From Flavonifractor sp052065355 (GTDB lineage: Bacteria; Bacillota; Clostridia; Oscillospirales; Oscillospiraceae), in assembly GCF_052065355.1 (NCBI RefSeq), contig NZ_JBQHUF010000015.1, positions 1 through 64,000 on the forward strand: 64,000 nt of DNA. The letters are read 5' to 3'. Numbering within the stretch: position 1 is the stretch's first letter; the number at the start of each line of letters is the position of its first letter. Below, one piece after another: positions 42,972 through 51,591 of this stretch. The position numbers were made by a program, and so were the translations under genes. The notes under the pieces are model-generated. The model was not told the DNA's origin. It worked only from the letters and a program-made list of their open reading frames with translations, and searched no databases.

Positions 42972-44903
42972 GTGGGTCCCATCCGATATATCGTCTATCT
43001 GTTCCCCGTACTCACCGTGGCAGCCCTGTTCTACTTCTTCGCCTGGTACGCTCAGACCCAGCGGCGGCCTTTGGCTCAGCAGCTGGATCCGGCACCGGTG
43101 AAGCCGCGGCTGTCCTTCACCGCTCCCTGCCACCCGATGGTGCGAAAGGACGCCATCCTGGCGCTGATCATCACGGTCCTCTACGCGGTTACCGCCTTCG
43201 CCCACCTGGGGGATACAGAGGCTCCTCAAAGCGCCCGGGATTTTGGGGACGAAACCGCCCAGACCTTCGTGCTGCCGGAGGAAACTCTGGTGTCCAAGAT
43301 CTGGTACTTCTGCGGCCTGGGCACCGGTAAATATCAGGTGGAGATTTCCTCGGACGGGGTAACTTGGCTGTCTCTGTGGCAGCGAAAGGATGATCCGGAG
43401 GACGCCAGCAAGATTACCGGCTACTACTGGGCTGACGGAACCGGTTACGGGACCAGCTACGCCATGACCCAGAACTACAACCAGCTGTTCAAGTGGAATG
43501 AGATTGTTATCGATAACCCTCAGTATATCCGCTATCTGCGTATTACAGGTCAGGCCAACAAGGAGCTGCTGGAGCTGAATGAGGTGGCTTTCTTCGATGC
43601 CGACGGCAATTTTGTGGATCTGAGTGACGCTACCAATCCTCTGTTCGACGAGCAGGATCTGGTTCCCGAGGCCATCACCTATATGAACAGCGCCTACTTT
43701 GACGAGATCTACCATCCCCGCACCGCTTATGAACACATTCGGGGCGTCTATCCCTACGAGATCACCCATCCGCCCCTGGGTAAGCTCATCATGAGTATCG
43801 GCATCCGGCTGTTCGGCATGACCCCCTTTGGCTGGCGGTTCATGGGCACTCTGTTTGGGGTGGCGATGCTGCCCCTACTGTATGTGTTCCTGAAAAATCT
43901 CTTCGGCCGCACCTCTATCGCCACCTGCGGCACTATTCTGCTGGCTGCCGACTTCATGCACCTGACTCAGACCCGGCTGGCCACTATCGACACCTACGCT
44001 TTCTTCTTCATCCTGCTCATGTACTGGTTTATGTACCGGTGGCTGGCCCTCCCCGCCGGCGCCTCCTTCAAGACCTGCGCCCTGCCCCTGTTCCTGTCGG
44101 GGCTGTTCTGGGGCATCGGCGCCGCCTCCAAGTGGACGGTCATCTACGGCTGTACCGGCCTGGTGGTGCTCTACTTCATGGGCCTGGTGCTCAAGCTGCG
44201 CCAGTGGCCGGAGGAAACCCGCCATGAGCGCGTCGGCTGGACCGTAAAGATCCTGGCTTGGTCTGTTTTGGTGTTCGCCCTCATTCCCGCCGTGATCTAT
44301 ACTCTGTCCTACCTGCCCTACGCCGCCGCCTCCGGCGATGTGTCCCTGAGCAATCTCATCCATGAGATGTGGGAAAATCAGAAGTATATGCTCTCCTACC
44401 ACCAGGGGGTCACCGACACCCACCCTTACTCCTCCCGGTGGTACCAGTGGCTGCTGGACATCCGTCCCATTCTCTACTATATGGACAACTCGGTATCGGG
44501 AGTTACCACCCGTTTCGCCGCCTTCGTCAACCCGGTGGTGTGCTGGGGCGGCCTGCTGGCTATCCTGGCCTGCGGCTTCCACGGCATTGTCCGCCGCAGC
44601 GGAAAGGCCCTGTTCATCTTCATCGGCTATCTGGCACAGCTGGTGCCCTGGCTCTTTATCGGGCGGATCACCTTCGCCTACCACTACTTCCCCTCGGTGC
44701 TCTTCCTCATCCTGGCCCTGTGCTATGTGTTCCACACTCTGGCTCAAAAGGAGGAGCTGATTCACTGGAAGCCAGCCATGTACGCCGTCACCGGCGGAGC
44801 TGTGGTGCTGTTTGCCCTGTTCTATCCGGTACTGGTGGGCATCACCTACCCAACCTGGTATGGCACCTGCGTCCTTCGCTGGTTCCCATCCTGGCCGTTT
44901 TAA
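42972..44903 (+). CDS. Phospholipid-carrier-dependent glycosyltransferase (PMT family) with inserted beta domain
   Basis: A 643-residue membrane enzyme of the dolichyl-phosphate-mannose protein mannosyltransferase type. After two helices (about 5-25 and 58-75), a soluble segment of about 110 residues (about 85-200) with YQVEISSDGVTWLSLW and YIRYLRITG looks like a discoidin/F5-8C-like domain, then the acidic motif FDEIYHPRTAYEHI, which is the conserved catalytic region of PMT enzymes. About nine more helices follow. It probably transfers a sugar from a polyprenyl-phosphate donor to protein or wall polymer outside the cell. The start is taken at GTG 42972, ten bases after GGGAGG; an upstream TTG in frame is less likely. 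Operon with a PHP phosphatase and rpiB. Confidence 0.85.
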   Translation: MGPIRYIVYLFPVLTVAALFYFFAWYAQTQRRPLAQQLDPAPVKPRLSFTAPCHPMVRKDAILALIITVLYAVTAFAHLGDTEAPQSARDFGDETAQTFVLPEETLVSKIWYFCGLGTGKYQVEISSDGVTWLSLWQRKDDPEDASKITGYYWADGTGYGTSYAMTQNYNQLFKWNEIVIDNPQYIRYLRITGQANKELLELNEVAFFDADGNFVDLSDATNPLFDEQDLVPEAITYMNSAYFDEIYHPRTAYEHIRGVYPYEITHPPLGKLIMSIGIRLFGMTPFGWRFMGTLFGVAMLPLLYVFLKNLFGRTSIATCGTILLAADFMHLTQTRLATIDTYAFFFILLMYWFMYRWLALPAGASFKTCALPLFLSGLFWGIGAASKWTVIYGCTGLVVLYFMGLVLKLRQWPEETRHERVGWTVKILAWSVLVFALIPAVIYTLSYLPYAAASGDVSLSNLIHEMWENQKYMLSYHQGVTDTHPYSSRWYQWLLDIRPILYYMDNSVSGVTTRFAAFVNPVVCWGGLLAILACGFHGIVRRSGKALFIFIGYLAQLVPWLFIGRITFAYHYFPSVLFLILALCYVFHTLAQKEELIHWKPAMYAVTGGAVVLFALFYPVLVGITYPTWYGTCVLRWFPSWPF

Positions 44904-44915
44904 AGGAGACGTTTT

Positions 44916-45707
44916 ATGTACTGTTCTGATTACCACACCCACAGTCAGCTCTCTCCCGACAGCGATGCCCCGCTGGCACAGATGGCCCAGGCGGCGGTGG
45001 ACGCCGGACTGGACGAGCTGTGCGTCACCGACCACTGCGACCTGCTGAGCCTTCAGGGCGAGCCGGTAGATCACTACGACTGGCCGCCCGCTGTAGCCCA
45101 GTATCGGGAAGTCGTTCCGCAATTTGCTCCCAAGCTCACCTTAAAGCTGGGTCTGGAGCTGGGCATGGCCCACCTCAATCCCGCCGCCTCCGCAGACATT
45201 GTAAGCCTGCCGGAGCTGGACTTTGTGCTGGGTTCCATCCACAACCTGTCCCCGGAAAAGGGCGGCACCGATTTTTACTATGTCCCCTACCCCGATTCCG
45301 CCGCCTGCTACGCCGCACTGGACGATTATTTTACCTCCATGGCGGCTATGGCCGCCACACCCTACTATGACGTGCTGGCCCACATTATTTACCCCCTGCG
45401 GTACATGGAAGCACCGGTGTCTCTGGAGCCGTACTATGAACGAATCCGTTCCATCCTGCGCACCGCTGTGGAAAACGGCCGGGGCATGGAAGTCAACACC
45501 TACCGGGGCCGCACCGTCGCCGAGTGGGAGCCGATTCTGGCACTGTACAAGGACTGCGGCGGCGAGATCCTAACCGTAGGCTCCGACGCCCACGTTCCGG
45601 GCGGTGTGGGCAAGGGAATCCGGGAAGCGCTGGAGCTGATCGCTCACTGCGGCTTCCGGTACATTTGCACCTATGACAAGCATAAGCCTGTGTTCCACAA
45701 GCTGTAA
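44916..45707 (+). CDS. hisK: PHP-family histidinol-phosphatase
   Basis: A 263-residue phosphatase of the PHP fold. The metal motifs DYHTHSQLSPDS (about 5-16), CVTDHCDLL, and later EVNTYRG and GSDAHVPGGVG are typical of HisK of Gram-positive bacteria, which makes histidinol from histidinol phosphate. No other histidine gene is near, and PHP enzymes can have other substrates, so the name is provisional. TAAAGGAG precedes the ATG. Second gene of the PMT-hisK-rpiB operon. Confidence 0.83.
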   Translation: MYCSDYHTHSQLSPDSDAPLAQMAQAAVDAGLDELCVTDHCDLLSLQGEPVDHYDWPPAVAQYREVVPQFAPKLTLKLGLELGMAHLNPAASADIVSLPELDFVLGSIHNLSPEKGGTDFYYVPYPDSAACYAALDDYFTSMAAMAATPYYDVLAHIIYPLRYMEAPVSLEPYYERIRSILRTAVENGRGMEVNTYRGRTVAEWEPILALYKDCGGEILTVGSDAHVPGGVGKGIREALELIAHCGFRYICTYDKHKPVFHKL

Positions 45708-45727
45708 TAAAGAGAGGAGTTTTTTAC

Positions 45728-46153
45728 ATGATCGCATTGGGTTCCGACCACGGAGGACTGGCCCTGAAGCAGCACGTGATGCAGTATCTGGACGCTCACG
45801 GCCTGGCCTACAAGGACTATGGCTGCTACACTTCTGATAGCTGCGACTACCCCGACTTCGGCCGGGCTGCGGCAGAGGCGGTAGCCAGCGGGGAGTGTGA
45901 CCGGGGCATCGTTATCTGCACCACCGGCATCGGCATCTCCATCGCCGCCAACAAGGTGAAGGGCATCCGCTGCGCCCTGTGCAGCGAGCCTCTGTCCGCC
46001 GAGATGACCCGGCGGCACAACAACGCCAACATGCTGGCCATGGGCGGCGGACTGATTGGCAACAACATGGCCGACAAGATTCTGGACGCCTTCCTCAACA
46101 CCGAGTTTGAGGGCGGCCGTCATCAGCGCCGGATCGACAAGCTGGAGGGCTGA
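45728..46153 (+). CDS. rpiB: Ribose 5-phosphate isomerase B
   Basis: A 141-residue enzyme that interconverts ribose 5-phosphate and ribulose 5-phosphate. IALGSDHGGLALKQ at the start and CTTGIGISIAANKVKGIRCAL with the catalytic cysteine are diagnostic; HNNANMLAMGG follows. Allose 6-phosphate isomerase is a close alternative. AGAGGAG precedes the ATG. It ends the three-gene operon and is followed by a strong terminator. Confidence 0.95.
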   Translation: MIALGSDHGGLALKQHVMQYLDAHGLAYKDYGCYTSDSCDYPDFGRAAAEAVASGECDRGIVICTTGIGISIAANKVKGIRCALCSEPLSAEMTRRHNNANMLAMGGGLIGNNMADKILDAFLNTEFEGGRHQRRIDKLEG

Positions 46154-46167
46154 GACAAACAAAAAGC

Positions 46168-46206
46168 AAAAGGACGGGCAGGTTTATAAACCTGCCCGTC
46201 CCTTTT
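46168..46206. terminator. Bidirectional intrinsic terminator
   Basis: Stem GGACGGGCAGGTTT with its complement, AT-rich loop, A and T runs at either side. It lies between the convergent rpiB gene and the giant secreted protein gene. Confidence 0.87.
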
Positions 46207-46222
46207 ATATTTGCGGAAAAAT

Positions 46223-49200
46223 TCAGCCCTGATATTGCAGATGGGGCAAACCCTGGAAGGCGTCCTCGGTAATCTTCCAGGTGGTGGTAAACTCAAACTT
46301 GGGGAAAGACTCTTGCGTAGCAGGCACACTCACTGAAGTTCCATCATTGGAGTAAGTGGTTCCAACAACGGACTGATCCACCCGATAACAGTCAAAGCTG
46401 ATGACCACTCTCGCCGTCAGGCCGCCCACATAGGAATCGGCACCGCCGGACACATCTCCGGCAGCATAGCACTGCCCCAGGGTGGTCTCAAGCAGCCAGC
46501 CACCCAGGCCGCCGGCAAATACAGAGGAATTGGTGGACGTTATGGCCTTTCTGGCAGTAACATTGCCCAGCGCGAAGCAGTTACTGATCTTCAGGCGGCT
46601 TCCGCTGCCCAGCAGGCCCCCTACCTGGGTCCCCGAGCTTCCACTGCTGCCGCCCGGATAATTTACCGACACGTTTCCGGTGGCATAGCAACGGGAAATC
46701 GCGGTGCTCTTATACCCGTTCCCACTCTCCACTTTGCCGATCAGACCGCCTGCCATACAGATATTGCTGGCCGTAGCCCGGCTGGATTCGGCCGACACCT
46801 GGCAGTTAGAGAAGCAGTTGGTCACCTGGTTCTCCGGCTTGTTCATCAGGTAGCCCACCAGACCGCCGGCATAAGGCGCGGCTCCGTTGGCGGACACCGG
46901 CCCGCCGGTGGTATAGCAGTTGATGAAATCTGTATTGCGGGAGTCGCCCACCAGGCCGGCGGCGTAAGCCACATCGCCGCCAGCGGTATCGTCATAGGCG
47001 CTGACACCTCTGGGATCGATCTCCACCCCCAGATTTTTGATGACGGCGTCATAGGCGGAGGCAAACAATCCCGCCAGCTGTTCCTTGCTGGAGGCAGAGA
47101 TATACAACCCGCTGATCTTGTGGCCTCTGCCGTCCAGAGTTCCCTGGAAGCCGTAGATGGGTTCCCACTCGCCGGTAAGCTGGATATCATTGGTCAGGTA
47201 GTAGGTCTTACCCGCAGTATTGGCCCCATCCGACGTGTCGTTGAGCGCCGCCAGTTCCTGGGCGCTGGAGATGGGGATGGCATCCTCCGGCAGAGGATCG
47301 GCCGTAGGATTGGCCAGGAAGCCCAGATTTACTACCGGCGCCACACCCGTAACCGGTACCTCAACGCTCTTGGTAATGCCGCCCTCACTGTAGGAAACCG
47401 TAATAGATCCGGTTCCTTCCTTTTTGATAAGCAGGTTCTGTGAGGGATAACTCACCAGGACAACGTCGTAATCCGGTTTTATAGTAATATTATAGGTCAC
47501 GACTGCGTCCGGTTTACCGTTGGTGTAGTGGGCAGTCACCGTGGGCCTGGCAACAGTTTCGCCCACCTGACCTACAATGGGGTTGGGGGACACCGAGATA
47601 GAGGCCAGCTCCTGGAACACCTTGGCCTCAGAAACCTCATAGGTCAGCGGCTCACAGTAAGGCTGCCGGGTCACGCTGTCCAGACAAAACACCTTGATTT
47701 GGGCATCTGCCGGAAGCTGGTCAATAGAGGGATAGTGCATGGTAACGGACTTTTTCTCGGTTCCACTGGACAACGCCATGGACTCCACAGCTGACCCCAG
47801 CATTTTTCCGTTCTGATAGGCCGCCGCATAGAGATCCACTGTCTTATCCTTCGGCAGAGTGTTTGTCACGTTAAAGGTGATCTCATAGTCGGTGCGCTTC
47901 TCCAGTTTTGTCTTTTCCATGGCCAGCTTCTGGCTGCTGAAGGTATAGCGGAACGTGCTGGTGGTACCATAGGTGCCGTTCAGTTCCGGCACAGCCCTGA
48001 TGGTAATCGGCTCTGGATCCTCAATATGGATCTGAACCTCACCAACGCCGCTGCTTCTGGTAGGGCTTGTTTTGGGATCGCTGCCATCGGTGGTGTAGTA
48101 AATGGTGTAAAACTTATTGGGCGCAGTCAGCTCAATATCCTCCGGAGCCGTGATATCTCCCGCAGCCGGGTCAGCAGTCACACTGGGGACGGCGGACAGA
48201 TTGTAGCTGAAGCTGTCGGTCTTTACCTCGTGCTTGCCGTATTTAGCGCACACCTTCAGGGTGGCAGAGTGATCCAGCTCAAAGGGTTCGCTGTAAAGCA
48301 CGCCTTCCGTAGCCGGATCGCCGCCGTCCAGGGTATAGTAAAGCTGATAGGACGGGATATTACAACTCAGCGTAATGGTCTGGATCTCGCTGTATGCTCC
48401 CGCTCCAGGGTCGGCGGTGATCTCCGGCTCCGGAAGGGTGTAGGTCCAGTTCTTTTCGGCCGCAATCTGACCGTTGTGCTTGGCATATACTGTCAGCTCT
48501 GCACTCTTGTAAATGTCAATGGTATCCCCGGGTTCATACGGCGTTTCCATGGCAGTCAGGCCGGGTGCATAATAGGACAGGGTAAGATATGGGGTATCAC
48601 ATGTCAGCGTGAGATGTACCACATCTTTATACTCTCCCTCTTCCACCGACGGGGTAATGACAGGTTCAGGAAAATCATACTGGAAGGTGGTAATGTCGCT
48701 CCATTCCTCTTCAAAGGTACTGGCCACACGGAGGGTAGTAGTCTTATAAATCTCAATTCCCTGGTCGGGGTCATACTTCGTTCCATTGACCGTGGGGTCA
48801 GAGGAGCCGTCCACCGTATAATAAATGTCATACTGGGGTACGGAACTGGTCAGCCTTACCGTAAAGGGCTCTGTGTAGTCCCCCTCCAGTTTGTCCGGTG
48901 TGATTTTAGGGGATATCTTGTAGGTGAAGCTCAGAGGATCTCCCCACTCATCGCCAACCTTTGCCGCCGCAGTCACAGTCGTGTTCTTGAAGATAACGAA
49001 TGAACCGCTAAAGCTGTCCTCGGTGGGAGTGGTGCCGTCAAGGGTATAATAGATCTTCGCACCAGGCGTCTGAGTGGTAAGGGTGATCGTCTGCGGCACA
49101 GTTATATAGGTACCCGGCGCCGGGCTGGCCTCCACCGGATACTTGGCCGTCTTATACCGGAAGGTACTGACCCGATAGGAATTGGGCTTGTCTTCATCTG

Positions 49201-50320
49201 CCGCACGCACCCGGACCACAGCACCCTGATTCAACCGAATCGACCCATCGCAGGCCTGCCAGCCTTCGGTCTCTCCGTCGATGGAGTACTCAAGCTGATC
49301 GGATCCAGGCGCGCGGTCGCTGGTGATCCCAACTGTGACCGGCATATGATACGTACCGGATGGGGGATTGGCTGAAACCGTCAGGTTCTGCATGGCCTGC
49401 ACAACCTGTGCCGTTCCCTCGCTACTTATCCCAAGTTCCCAGCTGCAATCGGAGCAGTTTCCATCCAACGTTGCAGCAAAGGCGGAGCTTTTGATCTCAG
49501 CATCTGATATACGGGTTCCAGTGCCGCTGCCCTCGCTGTAATAGCTATCGGTGACGCTTCCTCTATTCAGGTCGCACAGCGCACTGGTCGATGCGCCTGT
49601 AACAGCGGTTGTACTGTAACAATTATGTATGGTGCCGCTGCTTTCGTTTTTTCCGGAAATGCCGCCCACATTCACGCTGGCACTTGCTTCTGCACCTGCA
49701 ATATTGTATTTTTCGCACGTGCCATACCCATATATCGAACCAGTGATATAGCAGCAGCTGATGGTGCCTCTGTTAATCCCCACCATCCCCCCTACATCCA
49801 ATGTAAGGCTGGCAAAACTATGGCTAGCCTTCATGGAAATGGATACGAACATATACATGTTGTCCACATAGCAGCTGTGGATGGTGCCGTCATTCGTCTC
49901 CACAAGCCCGCCAACGGTATAGGTGAGATGCTGGCCGTACGGCCTGCTGGTATCAGTAATCTGGCTGTTCTTCATCCCCAGATTTTTGATGGTCCCGCTA
50001 TTGGAGGAAAAGAGAGCGGAGGAACCCTTATACCCTGTAATACAGTTACCCCCACCGTCGTACACTCCGCTTCCGGCGATAGACTGGGACGGCATATAGG
50101 AAACATCGCTCAGGTCAATATCGTTGGTCTGTAAAAAATGGGAACCGGAATAGTCCTTTACCACTTTCAGTTGCTCCGGTGTGGACACCAGATAAGGGTC
50201 CTCCTCCGTGCCGCTGCCGCCGTCGAAGGGAGAATCTGCCGCAGTCGCAAAGGGGCTTCCCGCTGGCAGCCAGGCCATGGCCATGGCCAGACATAAGATC
50301 AGGCTCACCAGTTTTTTCAT
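46223..50320 (-). CDS. Giant secreted protein with GLUG-like and chitobiase C-terminal-like repeats
   Basis: A 1365-residue exported protein. A signal peptide (about 1-28) is followed by GLUG-like segments (about 35-285; NRGTISCCYITGSIYG, NDGTIHSCYVDNMYM). Then six or so chitobiase/beta-hexosaminidase C-terminal-like repeats (about 310-870) each contain an IYYTLDGTTPTE- or IYYTVDGS-like strand pair. An Ig-like domain (about 960-1060) and a second set of GLUG-like repeats (about 1080-1340) follow. No LPXTG anchor or S-layer homology motif is seen at either end, so the attachment is unclear. The frame opens 44 codons earlier, but AAAGGTGA lies just before the ATG at 50320, which begins the signal peptide. 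Confidence 0.85.
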   Translation of the reverse strand: MKKLVSLILCLAMAMAWLPAGSPFATAADSPFDGGSGTEEDPYLVSTPEQLKVVKDYSGSHFLQTNDIDLSDVSYMPSQSIAGSGVYDGGGNCITGYKGSSALFSSNSGTIKNLGMKNSQITDTSRPYGQHLTYTVGGLVETNDGTIHSCYVDNMYMFVSISMKASHSFASLTLDVGGMVGINRGTISCCYITGSIYGYGTCEKYNIAGAEASASVNVGGISGKNESSGTIHNCYSTTAVTGASTSALCDLNRGSVTDSYYSEGSGTGTRISDAEIKSSAFAATLDGNCSDCSWELGISSEGTAQVVQAMQNLTVSANPPSGTYHMPVTVGITSDRAPGSDQLEYSIDGETEGWQACDGSIRLNQGAVVRVRAADEDKPNSYRVSTFRYKTAKYPVEASPAPGTYITVPQTITLTTQTPGAKIYYTLDGTTPTEDSFSGSFVIFKNTTVTAAAKVGDEWGDPLSFTYKISPKITPDKLEGDYTEPFTVRLTSSVPQYDIYYTVDGSSDPTVNGTKYDPDQGIEIYKTTTLRVASTFEEEWSDITTFQYDFPEPVITPSVEEGEYKDVVHLTLTCDTPYLTLSYYAPGLTAMETPYEPGDTIDIYKSAELTVYAKHNGQIAAEKNWTYTLPEPEITADPGAGAYSEIQTITLSCNIPSYQLYYTLDGGDPATEGVLYSEPFELDHSATLKVCAKYGKHEVKTDSFSYNLSAVPSVTADPAAGDITAPEDIELTAPNKFYTIYYTTDGSDPKTSPTRSSGVGEVQIHIEDPEPITIRAVPELNGTYGTTSTFRYTFSSQKLAMEKTKLEKRTDYEITFNVTNTLPKDKTVDLYAAAYQNGKMLGSAVESMALSSGTEKKSVTMHYPSIDQLPADAQIKVFCLDSVTRQPYCEPLTYEVSEAKVFQELASISVSPNPIVGQVGETVARPTVTAHYTNGKPDAVVTYNITIKPDYDVVLVSYPSQNLLIKKEGTGSITVSYSEGGITKSVEVPVTGVAPVVNLGFLANPTADPLPEDAIPISSAQELAALNDTSDGANTAGKTYYLTNDIQLTGEWEPIYGFQGTLDGRGHKISGLYISASSKEQLAGLFASAYDAVIKNLGVEIDPRGVSAYDDTAGGDVAYAAGLVGDSRNTDFINCYTTGGPVSANGAAPYAGGLVGYLMNKPENQVTNCFSNCQVSAESSRATASNICMAGGLIGKVESGNGYKSTAISRCYATGNVSVNYPGGSSGSSGTQVGGLLGSGSRLKISNCFALGNVTARKAITSTNSSVFAGGLGGWLLETTLGQCYAAGDVSGGADSYVGGLTARVVISFDCYRVDQSVVGTTYSNDGTSVSVPATQESFPKFEFTTTWKITEDAFQGLPHLQYQG

Positions 50321-50367
50321 CGTATCACCTTTCCTTTTTTTGTTTGCCTGTCTCCGTTTTGATTTTA

Positions 50368-50376
50368 GTATATCAC
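50368..50376 (-). promoter_or_regulatory. Extended -10 promoter of the giant secreted protein gene
   Basis: On the minus strand TGATATACT (50368-50376) is an extended -10 element; a weak TTTCAA stands 17 bp upstream. It is divergent from the ethanolamine operon. Confidence 0.5.
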
Positions 50377-50419
50377 TGGAAAAGAGTTCTTGAAAGTATG
50401 CTCTGTGCATACCCTTCGG

Positions 50420-50462
50420 ACATATTTTTGAACTGTGCGGCCAAGGCCGCACATATTTTTTG
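50420..50462 (+). promoter_or_regulatory. Leader hairpin upstream of the eut operon
   Basis: GTGCGGCC (50435-50442) pairs perfectly with GGCCGCAC (50445-50452) and is followed by ATATTTTTTG, a terminator-like form, 60 bases upstream of eutG. The ten-base direct repeat ACATATTTTT (50420-50429 and 50451-50460) brackets the stem. In other Firmicutes eut operons are controlled by antitermination by EutV, but the paired-hairpin signal with A and G in the loop is not seen here. Confidence 0.5.
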
Positions 50463-50520
50463 TCCTTTTTCCCATACTAACCCTGTCTCAAAACCACTGG
50501 AAAGGCAGGGAAAAGCCATA

Positions 50521-51591
50521 ATGGAGCGATTTTCCGTTCCCACCACCGTCTGTTTTGGCCCCGGCGCGCTGGACGCCCTGGGTAAACTGGCGGGGCGGCG
50601 GGTGTTGGTGGTCACCGATGCATTTCTGGCCCGCTCGGGTCTGCTGGATCAAATTCTCTCCCGTCTGACGGGCTGCACGGTGGAGACCTTCACCGATGTG
50701 GTGCCCGACCCGCCGTTGGAGGTGGTGGCCAAGGGAGTGCACAAAGTGGAGAAGTTCAAGCCCGATGCCCTGGTGGCCTTCGGCGGCGGTTCCCCCATGG
50801 ACTGCGCCAAGGCCATGGCCCACTTCTCCACCCTCCGTCCACCCCTTTGGGCCATCCCCACCACCGCAGGCACCGGATCAGAGGTCACCTCCTTCGCCGT
50901 CCTCACCGACAGCCAGAAGGGGATCAAGTACCCCCTGGTGGACGACAGCCTGCTGCCTCAGACGGCAGTACTGGAGCCCTCCTTCTTAAAAGGAGTGCCT
51001 CCCGCCGTGACGGCAGACACAGGCATGGACGTGCTCACCCACGCCGCCGAGGCCTATGTGGCCAACCGCGCCACCCCCTACTCCGACGCCCTGGCGGAAA
51101 AGGCCTTTGCCCTGGCCTGGGAAAACCTGTCCGCCGCCTTCCGGGGTGAACAGGAGGCCAAGGCCAATATGCTGCTGGCCTCCAACCTGGCGGGGCTGGC
51201 CTTCAACGCCGCCGGACTGGGGCTTTGCCATGGTATGGCCCATACCTTAGGAGGCAGATACCATGTGCCCCACGGGCGGCTCAACGCCATGCTGCTGCCC
51301 CACGTTATCCGCTTCAACGCCACAGATGAAAGGGCCGCCAAGAAGTACGGCAGGCTGGCCAAGGCCTGCGGTCTGACACCCACCTGGCGGGCGCTGGCTG
51401 CAGGATTGGACCGGCTGCGGAGCCAACTGAAGCTGCCCGCCAAGCTCACCGCCTGCGGAGTGGAGAGCAAGACGTTCAAGGCCGATGCCGACGCCATTGC
51501 CGCCTCCGCCCTGGCCGACCGCTGCACCCCCGCCAACCCCAGAACCGTCACCGCCGACGATGTGAAGGCCCTTCTGAAGGAGCTGGCCTGA
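50521..51591 (+). CDS. eutG: Ethanolamine-operon iron-type alcohol dehydrogenase
   Basis: A 356-residue group III iron alcohol dehydrogenase, expected to reduce acetaldehyde to ethanol and regenerate NAD+ in the microcompartment. The NAD site GGGSPMDCAKAMA and metal ligands in DVLTHAAEAYVA and HGMAHTLGGRYHVPHGRLN are present. It is shorter than EutG of enterobacteria (about 395). It starts the eut operon and overlaps eutA by one base. GGCAGGG is about ten bases before the ATG; an in-frame upstream extension is not supported. Confidence 0.88.
   Translation: MERFSVPTTVCFGPGALDALGKLAGRRVLVVTDAFLARSGLLDQILSRLTGCTVETFTDVVPDPPLEVVAKGVHKVEKFKPDALVAFGGGSPMDCAKAMAHFSTLRPPLWAIPTTAGTGSEVTSFAVLTDSQKGIKYPLVDDSLLPQTAVLEPSFLKGVPPAVTADTGMDVLTHAAEAYVANRATPYSDALAEKAFALAWENLSAAFRGEQEAKANMLLASNLAGLAFNAAGLGLCHGMAHTLGGRYHVPHGRLNAMLLPHVIRFNATDERAAKKYGRLAKACGLTPTWRALAAGLDRLRSQLKLPAKLTACGVESKTFKADADAIAASALADRCTPANPRTVTADDVKALLKELA

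Noticed and set aside
50321..50520. Adenosylcobalamin riboswitch or EutV dual-hairpin site upstream of eutG
   Set aside because: No B12-box-like sequence is seen and the hairpin loop is only AA, without the required A and G positions of the ANTAR hexaloop.
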